Assembly (NCBI GenBank): GCA_903930015.1
Contig: CAIYXB010000222.1
Location: forward strand, 1 to 34,402
Direction: 5' to 3'
Source of the DNA: an uncultured bacterium
GTDB taxonomy: Bacteria > Cyanobacteriota > Vampirovibrionia > LMEP-6097
DNA: 34,402 bases
The notes beneath the pieces are model-generated. The model ran no database searches, was not told where the DNA came from, and saw only the letters and a list, made by a program, of their open reading frames with translations. The stretch's first letter is position 1. Each line of letters begins with the position of its first letter. This document shows positions 29,455 to 34,402 of the stretch, piece by piece. The translations under genes and the position numbers were made by a program.

Positions 29455-29464
29455 CATAAGCCTT

Positions 29465-30820
29465 ATGGGAAAATCATTGTTTGAAAAAGTTTGGGATGCA
29501 CATGTAGTTGAAGAATTACCTGGAAATAATAGTTTGGTTTTTATGGATCAAATTATTGCTCACGAAATTACAACTCCACAAGGGGCAATTCAAATTGATG
29601 AAGAATTCGACGGTAGAATTTATGATGCAAAAAGAATTTTAGCTATTAATGACCACGTTGCACCAGCGAAAGATACTGCAACAGCAATACAAGCAGAAGT
29701 GCTAAGAAAATGGTCAAAGAAACATGGTATTAGACATTTTGATATTGGCGAAAATGGAATCTGTCACGTTGTAGCACCGGAAAGAGGTTATGTGCAACCA
29801 GGTATGACTTTATGCTGCGGTGATTCGCACACTTGTACCAATGGTGCTTTTGCATGTTTTGCACTTGGGATAGGTACTACTGCGAACGCAGGTGCAATGC
29901 TCTCACAGTGCTTACTTCTTAAAAAACCAAAAGTAATGAACATCAAAGTCACTGGTAAACGCAAAGAAGGTGTTTACGCAAAAGATCTTATACTTGCAAT
30001 TATCGAAAAAGTAACGTTTAAAGGAGGCACTGGATATGTTCTTGAATTTACTGGAGAAGCAATCGAAGCTTTAGACATGGAAGAAAGAATGACTGTCTGC
30101 AATATGGCGATCGAAGCTGGTGCTACAAGTGGCATGATTGCTGCTGATGAAACTACTTTTAAATATCTTAAGGGCAAAGAACAAATTTCAGATGCTGATT
30201 TTGATAATTTAAAGAAAGAATGGTCTGCTTTCAAACCTGATGCTGATGCGCAGTACGATAAAGTTGTTGAACTTGATGTAACAAATCTTGATCCAATGGT
30301 TACTTGGGGAATTAATCCTGGGGAAGCAGTGCAGACATCTGGTGTTATCCCAAGTAACGCAGAAGACAAAGCATTAGAGTACATGGGATTAAAAACAGGT
30401 GATAAAGTTTCAGATCTTGAATTAGATCAAGCTTTTATTGGAAGCTGTACCAACGCAAGAATTTCAGATTTAAGAATCGCAGCTGCGATTCTTAAAGGAC
30501 AAAAAGTTTCTATCCCGACTATCATTACACCTGGTTCACAACTTGTAAAAAGACAAGCAGAAAAAGAAGGTTTACATGATATTTTCCAAGATGCAGGAGC
30601 TTTGTGGACTCATGCAAGCTGTGGTCCTTGCCTTGGCATGAGCATGGGTGTTGTAGCCCCACAAAACAGATGTATCTCATCTACTAATAGAAATTTTCCT
30701 GGGCGCATGGGCATGGGAGCAAGAACACATCTTGCAAGCCCTGCAACTGTTGCAGCATCTGCAATTACAGGTAAAATTACAAAAGCTCAAGATTTAAAAA
30801 GTTTTGTTGCTAGTAAATAA
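29465..30820 (+). CDS. leuC: 3-isopropylmalate dehydratase, large subunit
   Basis: A 451-residue aconitase-family subunit. With LeuD it converts 2-isopropylmalate to 3-isopropylmalate in leucine synthesis, using a [4Fe-4S] cluster. It begins GKSLFEKVWDAHVVEELPGN as LeuC does. Motifs include CCGDSHTCTNGAFACFALGIG (in part, near 118), VTWGINPGEAVQTSG, the cluster ligands in IGSCTNARISDLR (near 324) and SCGPCLGMSMGVV (two Cys), and STNRNFPGRMG. The length is normal. LeuD, needed for activity, is not in the window, so the pair is split. The stop codon overlaps the aroA start (TAATG). Related homoaconitase large subunits cannot be fully excluded by eye. Confidence 0.9.
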   Translation: MGKSLFEKVWDAHVVEELPGNNSLVFMDQIIAHEITTPQGAIQIDEEFDGRIYDAKRILAINDHVAPAKDTATAIQAEVLRKWSKKHGIRHFDIGENGICHVVAPERGYVQPGMTLCCGDSHTCTNGAFACFALGIGTTANAGAMLSQCLLLKKPKVMNIKVTGKRKEGVYAKDLILAIIEKVTFKGGTGYVLEFTGEAIEALDMEERMTVCNMAIEAGATSGMIAADETTFKYLKGKEQISDADFDNLKKEWSAFKPDADAQYDKVVELDVTNLDPMVTWGINPGEAVQTSGVIPSNAEDKALEYMGLKTGDKVSDLELDQAFIGSCTNARISDLRIAAAILKGQKVSIPTIITPGSQLVKRQAEKEGLHDIFQDAGALWTHASCGPCLGMSMGVVAPQNRCISSTNRNFPGRMGMGARTHLASPATVAASAITGKITKAQDLKSFVASK

Positions 30821-32151
30821 TGAAAACTATTGTAAAAAAGTTAGAAAAAAAAATCTTCATATCACTTGATATACCGGGAGATAAATCAATTTCTCATAGA
30901 TCAGTAATTTTTGGATCAATTATTCCCGGTGAAACTACTATAAGAAATTTTTTACAGGGTGATGATTGCAAGCATACACTTGAAGCTTTTGAAGCCATGG
31001 GCGTTGAAGCTAGTCTCAAAGACAAGGTTCTAGTCATCAAAGGTAAAAGCCTTGACTCAATGCAAAAACCCAAAAAAGATATTTATCTAGGAAATTCCGG
31101 TACAAGCATAAGGCTTTTATCTGGGCTTTTTTCTGGATTGCCATTTACAACAACTCTGACTGGGGACGCATCACTACAAAAAAGACCAATGAAAAGAGTT
31201 ATTGATCCACTTGCAAAAATGGGCGCGAAGATTGAATCCTTAGAAGGTGGACTTGCTCCACTCAAGATCAATCCCAATGAAGAAAAAAATCATTTGAAAG
31301 CAATACAATATGATTCCCCAATTGCTTCAGCGCAAGTAAAATCTTGTTTGATTTTGGCTGCCTTGAGTATTGATGGCGAAACAACAATCACTGAACCGCA
31401 TCTATCTAGAGACCATACCGAAAGAATGCTGAAATATTTAGGTGCCCAAATCATCACAGAGGGTACTAAAATCAAAATCAATGGCAAAGAAGCTTATAAG
31501 CAATTAAAACCAAAAGAAATTTTTGTACCTGGTGATATCTCAAGTGCTGCTTTTTTTATGGTTGCTGCTGCAATTTTGGAGAATTCAGAAATCACAGTTA
31601 AAAACATTGGGCTTAATCCAAGTCGAACAGGTATTCTTGAAGCATTTGATTTAATGAATGTTAATTATGAGATTATAAATCCAAGAGAAGTGAATAATGA
31701 ACCAATTGCTGATATAAAAGTAAAAACTTCTAATATTAAAGCGGCTGAAATTGGTGGGGAATTAATTCCTAAGTTAATTGACGAAATTCCTATAATCGCC
31801 ATACTCGCTGCACAAGCGCAAGGTACCACTGTAATAAAAGACGCAGAAGAATTGAGGGTTAAAGAATCAAATAGAATAACAAGTACTTTAAACATGCTAT
31901 CAAAACTAGGTGTTGATGCTAAGGAAACTCCTGACGGAATGATTATTAAAGGGAGATCTAGAAAGCCTTTTGAGGTTAGCTATCTAACAGAAATTGATAG
32001 TCATGGCGACCATAGACTTGCTATGAGTAGTGCAATAGCAGCTCTTTACTCTACTCAACCAATTGAAATACAAAAAACCGAATTTGTACAAACTTCTTTC
32101 CCAAATTTTTTTGATTTACTCTACAAGCTTTATCACTCTGATGAAAATTAA
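30820..32151 (+). CDS. aroA: EPSP synthase (3-phosphoshikimate 1-carboxyvinyltransferase)
   Basis: A 443-residue enzyme of the shikimate pathway that joins phosphoenolpyruvate to shikimate-3-phosphate. Family motifs run in order: DIPGDKSISHRSVIFGSI (about 18-35), YLGNSGTSIRLLSGLFSG (near 88), LQKRPMKRVIDPLAKMGA, SAQVKSCLILAAL, LSRDHTERML, PGDISSAAFFMVAAA, LRVKESNRI and DSHGDHRLAMS (near 388). All expected substrate-binding residues appear present. It begins one base into the leuC stop and overlaps the next gene by 11 nt, so the three are one operon. Confidence 0.96.
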   Translation: MKTIVKKLEKKIFISLDIPGDKSISHRSVIFGSIIPGETTIRNFLQGDDCKHTLEAFEAMGVEASLKDKVLVIKGKSLDSMQKPKKDIYLGNSGTSIRLLSGLFSGLPFTTTLTGDASLQKRPMKRVIDPLAKMGAKIESLEGGLAPLKINPNEEKNHLKAIQYDSPIASAQVKSCLILAALSIDGETTITEPHLSRDHTERMLKYLGAQIITEGTKIKINGKEAYKQLKPKEIFVPGDISSAAFFMVAAAILENSEITVKNIGLNPSRTGILEAFDLMNVNYEIINPREVNNEPIADIKVKTSNIKAAEIGGELIPKLIDEIPIIAILAAQAQGTTVIKDAEELRVKESNRITSTLNMLSKLGVDAKETPDGMIIKGRSRKPFEVSYLTEIDSHGDHRLAMSSAIAALYSTQPIEIQKTEFVQTSFPNFFDLLYKLYHSDEN

Positions 32152-32911
32152 ACCTCATATTGAAAATTTTTTAAAAGATTTAGGAGCTGGAGCTAATTTC
32201 TTAGGACACCAAATATATATTGTTGGTGGGGCTGTTCGCAATCATATCTATCAAGAATTACATAACCACGATTCAACAAAACCACAAGATCTTGATTTAT
32301 TGATTAATACAAATGCAATTACTTTTGCAAAACAATTTCAAAAATATTACGAAGATAACAACGATGATCACATTAGCTTTGATATTCTGGAAGAATTTGA
32401 ACAATTCGGCACTGTGAAAATTAATCACCCAGAAGATAGTACCTGTTTGATTGAAATTGCTAGTACGCGCAGCGAAATTTATAAAGAACCTGCTGATTTT
32501 CCAGTTGTCACTCTTGTCAGTTCGATTGAAACTGATTTACCAAGAAGAGATTTTTCAATCAATGCCTTATTAATGTCACTCAACAAGGTAGATTACGGTG
32601 AGATCATTGACCACGTTGGTGGAATAAATGATATTCAAAATAAGCTTGTGAGAGTTTTTCATGACTATAGCTTTATTGATGATCCCACGAGAATCTATAG
32701 AGCGGTAAGAATGATGCTTGAATATGATTTTCAAATTGAAGTTCATACTTTGGAATTACTTACAGCTGCTCTAAAACACCCTGATTTTGATTCTTGGTAT
32801 AAAAAACGTAAAAATAGATTTGTGATTGAAAAAAATAATATCACCAAATTAGGTGAAGACAAAAATCAAAAAGCAAAAGATTTTTTTACTTGCTTCCACC
32901 ATAACTATTAA
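32141..32911 (+). CDS. CCA-adding/poly(A) polymerase-like, short form
   Basis: A 256-residue class II nucleotidyltransferase. The head domain has IYIVGGAVRNHIYQ (about 26-38), the metal-binding pair in QDLDLLI (D50, D52), a segment ending IEIASTRSE, and LPRRDFSINALLMSL. The start of the RNA-binding domain follows (VRVFHDYSFIDDPTRIYRAV, RMMLEYDFQIE). Complete CCA-adding enzymes are around 400 residues or more; this one ends in the neck region, so the body/tail domains are missing. It could still add nucleotides to RNA ends, or be one half of a split enzyme. I choose the ATG at 32141, which overlaps the aroA stop; the frame is open to 32063 but that lies inside aroA. Its end overlaps the converging AsmA-like gene by 26 bp. 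Confidence 0.8.
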   Translation: MKIKPHIENFLKDLGAGANFLGHQIYIVGGAVRNHIYQELHNHDSTKPQDLDLLINTNAITFAKQFQKYYEDNNDDHISFDILEEFEQFGTVKINHPEDSTCLIEIASTRSEIYKEPADFPVVTLVSSIETDLPRRDFSINALLMSLNKVDYGEIIDHVGGINDIQNKLVRVFHDYSFIDDPTRIYRAVRMMLEYDFQIEVHTLELLTAALKHPDFDSWYKKRKNRFVIEKNNITKLGEDKNQKAKDFFTCFHHNY

Positions 32912-34402
32912 GCCAAGTGAAATTTTGTCTTAAGGATTGGGTAGCTTCTTCTAAATTATTTACTGGTCCTTTCATGCTAAAAGCAAAATAGTCTTTATCT
33001 TTAGAACCAGGATTTCTCAAATTAATAATACTTAGTAAATTTCCCACATTGAATTGCTTAACTCCGAGTAACTGCAGGAAGCTATTAGATCTTTCAGGTA
33101 CTGCACCCAAGCCTCTTATAGTGAGGTAATCCTTTGCATAATCAACAAAGCCTTCTAGATGAATTTCTATTTCCTCGGAACGCAAGAGTAATTTATCAGT
33201 AGTGATTTTACCTTTGTCAAATTTTATATAGGTAACCAAGTCTTGAAATAGACCGCCTTTATATGTGATTAGAGTTTGAAAAACATTATTAAAGTCAAAA
33301 TTCTTCAAGGTATTTACAGCAGACAAAAGTTTTTGCATTGTTTTAAGTGAACTTAGCTTTCCGTCTCGTACAAGAGCACTCGCTTCACCCTCTAAATTAA
33401 AAAACATTTCATCTGGCAATAACCCTTTTGTTTTACCCTCAAACTGTCCACTCACAGTACCTTGTGGAACTTCATACCCAAGAGCAAAAAAGCTTTCTGC
33501 AGCCTTATGCGCAGAAAGGTTATTTGCTTTAATTTTGAACTTAGACTCTAAGGTCTTAAAATCAAAAGAAATATTTGATCTAATAAAGCCATCATCAAGC
33601 TTTGCCCTTATTCTATCTATATTCATTTTTGTTTCAGTAATTTCCATATCAAACTTGACACGAGTAAAATCCAAAATCTTCCACAGTCCATCATTTAAAC
33701 TTACTTTTACAAAAACAGGTTTGTCCTTAACTGAAATCAAATTCACACTAGAACTACTACTCGTTAAATCACCGATACCAAAATTTTTAGCGACAGCCTT
33801 ATCTAAAAACTCAATATCACAAAAAGTATGCCTTGAATCAAAGTCACCATCTGTACGACATTGAACAGTACCTGTACCAGGATCTAAATTCAAGGTTTCA
33901 ATACTCTTTATATGAGGTTCAATTAAATCCAAATCTACAGGTATATAATTACCATTAACATCAATTGGTGTGTAAGCATCAATTGAATACTTTAACTCAT
34001 GCTCTTTATTCTTCCAGTCGTGAATTTCAAAATCAGCCGCAACTGTAGTGCCTGAATTAATGTTTTTAAGATTTAAAACCGTATTTTTTGACAGTATTAA
34101 TTTTGGAGTAAATGAAAAACTGGATTTAAAATCTGCTTTTACTTTAGTGTCATATTCTAACCAATCTGCAAATGAAAGTTTTTCAATTTTATTGAAATTA
34201 CCCTCAACGTCTAAATAAAACTTTTGAGAGTCACCTTTTGCTTTTACATGAAGAGGTAAATATCCCTTCATATGTAAAAGTTCTGCTATCCCAGCTGGTA
34301 TAAAGCTTTCAAATTCAGATATTTTGAGTTCAGAGTCAATATCAATATCGTAATATTTATCTTTAGTAAAAAAGCGATTTATTTTAAAACTATTTGCCTT
34401 TA
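32886..34402 (-). CDS. AsmA-like envelope protein, C-terminal part
   Basis: The minus-strand frame is open to the right window edge (505 visible codons), so the real start lies outside. The protein resembles the C-terminal region of AsmA-family proteins: long repeated beta-strand patterns (KFKIKANNLSAHKAAESFFA, VPQGTVSGQFEGKTKGLLPD, FFNLEGEASALVRDGKLSSL), then TMQKLLSAVNTLKNFDFNN, DKLLLRSEEIEIHLEGFVDY and FAFSMKGPVNNLEE near the end. Such proteins are anchored in the inner membrane by an N-terminal helix and span the periplasm as lipid-carrying or outer-membrane biogenesis factors, which would imply a two-membrane envelope. A similar ATG at 34271 is internal. The gene converges on the nucleotidyltransferase gene with a 26-bp overlap. 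Confidence 0.7.
   Translation of the reverse strand, partial: KANSFKINRFFTKDKYYDIDIDSELKISEFESFIPAGIAELLHMKGYLPLHVKAKGDSQKFYLDVEGNFNKIEKLSFADWLEYDTKVKADFKSSFSFTPKLILSKNTVLNLKNINSGTTVAADFEIHDWKNKEHELKYSIDAYTPIDVNGNYIPVDLDLIEPHIKSIETLNLDPGTGTVQCRTDGDFDSRHTFCDIEFLDKAVAKNFGIGDLTSSSSSVNLISVKDKPVFVKVSLNDGLWKILDFTRVKFDMEITETKMNIDRIRAKLDDGFIRSNISFDFKTLESKFKIKANNLSAHKAAESFFALGYEVPQGTVSGQFEGKTKGLLPDEMFFNLEGEASALVRDGKLSSLKTMQKLLSAVNTLKNFDFNNVFQTLITYKGGLFQDLVTYIKFDKGKITTDKLLLRSEEIEIHLEGFVDYAKDYLTIRGLGAVPERSNSFLQLLGVKQFNVGNLLSIINLRNPGSKDKDYFAFSMKGPVNNLEEATQSLRQNFTWLNSYGGSK

Noticed and set aside
32063-32140. Upstream start of the nucleotidyltransferase inside aroA
   Set aside because: The region encodes the conserved aroA C-terminus; the ATG at 32141 overlapping the aroA stop is the usual coupling.

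Overview
The window is AT-rich bacterial chromosome that mixes core genes (rpsO, pnp, leuC, aroA) with light-related genes, small repeat elements and lineage-specific hypotheticals. Taxonomy cannot be fixed without a search. A low-GC genome with a proteorhodopsin-type pump plus Blh, a bacterial thermosome-like chaperonin and a tandem repeat resembling a cyanobacterial Pho box would fit a non-photosynthetic relative of Cyanobacteria (Melainabacteria-like), but this is only an inference.

Layout. 1-3530 is an accessory patch. It holds the end of an IS3-like element inserted in an unknown gene, a two-gene minus-strand unit (an AlbA_2/Schlafen-type ATPase-like protein overlapping an unknown helical protein whose end is shifted at an A9 run), a 20-bp direct repeat and a degenerate tRNA-Arg-like sequence. 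3672-4214 encodes a secreted protein. 4265-9965 is a light-response block: a minus-strand operon (FeS-type photolyase, MATE exporter, tiny membrane protein, DUF2237) and divergent plus-strand genes (a four-TM protein, then a rhodopsin overlapping the retinal-forming dioxygenase gene blh). 9967-11484 carries a renalase-like flavoprotein and an ATP10-like exported protein. 11507-14562 has a dispersed palindromic repeat, a HAD hydrolase, an MprF-like synthase domain and a cytidine deaminase with a signal peptide. 15196-17997 is rpsO-pnp, followed by a terminator. 18171-22134 holds transporters (an APC permease, a Na/Pi-PhoU protein, MgtC). 22179-24379 holds a frameshifted pseudogene, an MDR dehydrogenase lacking two zinc ligands, and a gene-free stretch with a perfect 23-bp inverted repeat. 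24380-29336 has five minus-strand unknown, mostly hydrophilic proteins, two MITE-like elements sharing a core but not termini, and a thermosome-like chaperonin. 29465-32911 is leuC-aroA and a short CCA-adding/poly(A) polymerase-like protein. The window ends in an AsmA-like gene that runs off the edge.

How the genes work together. Blh would supply retinal to the rhodopsin pump. Photolyase and neighbours probably handle light damage. rpsO-pnp, leuC-aroA and the transporters are housekeeping. Many genes have an extended -10 box (TGCTAnAAT-like) only 6-10 nt before the start codon, suggesting leaderless mRNAs. The most unusual items are the thermosome-type chaperonin beside disordered proteins, the Asp-Thr-Lys rhodopsin, the exported cytidine deaminase, the two chimeric MITEs and the AlbA_2 two-gene module.
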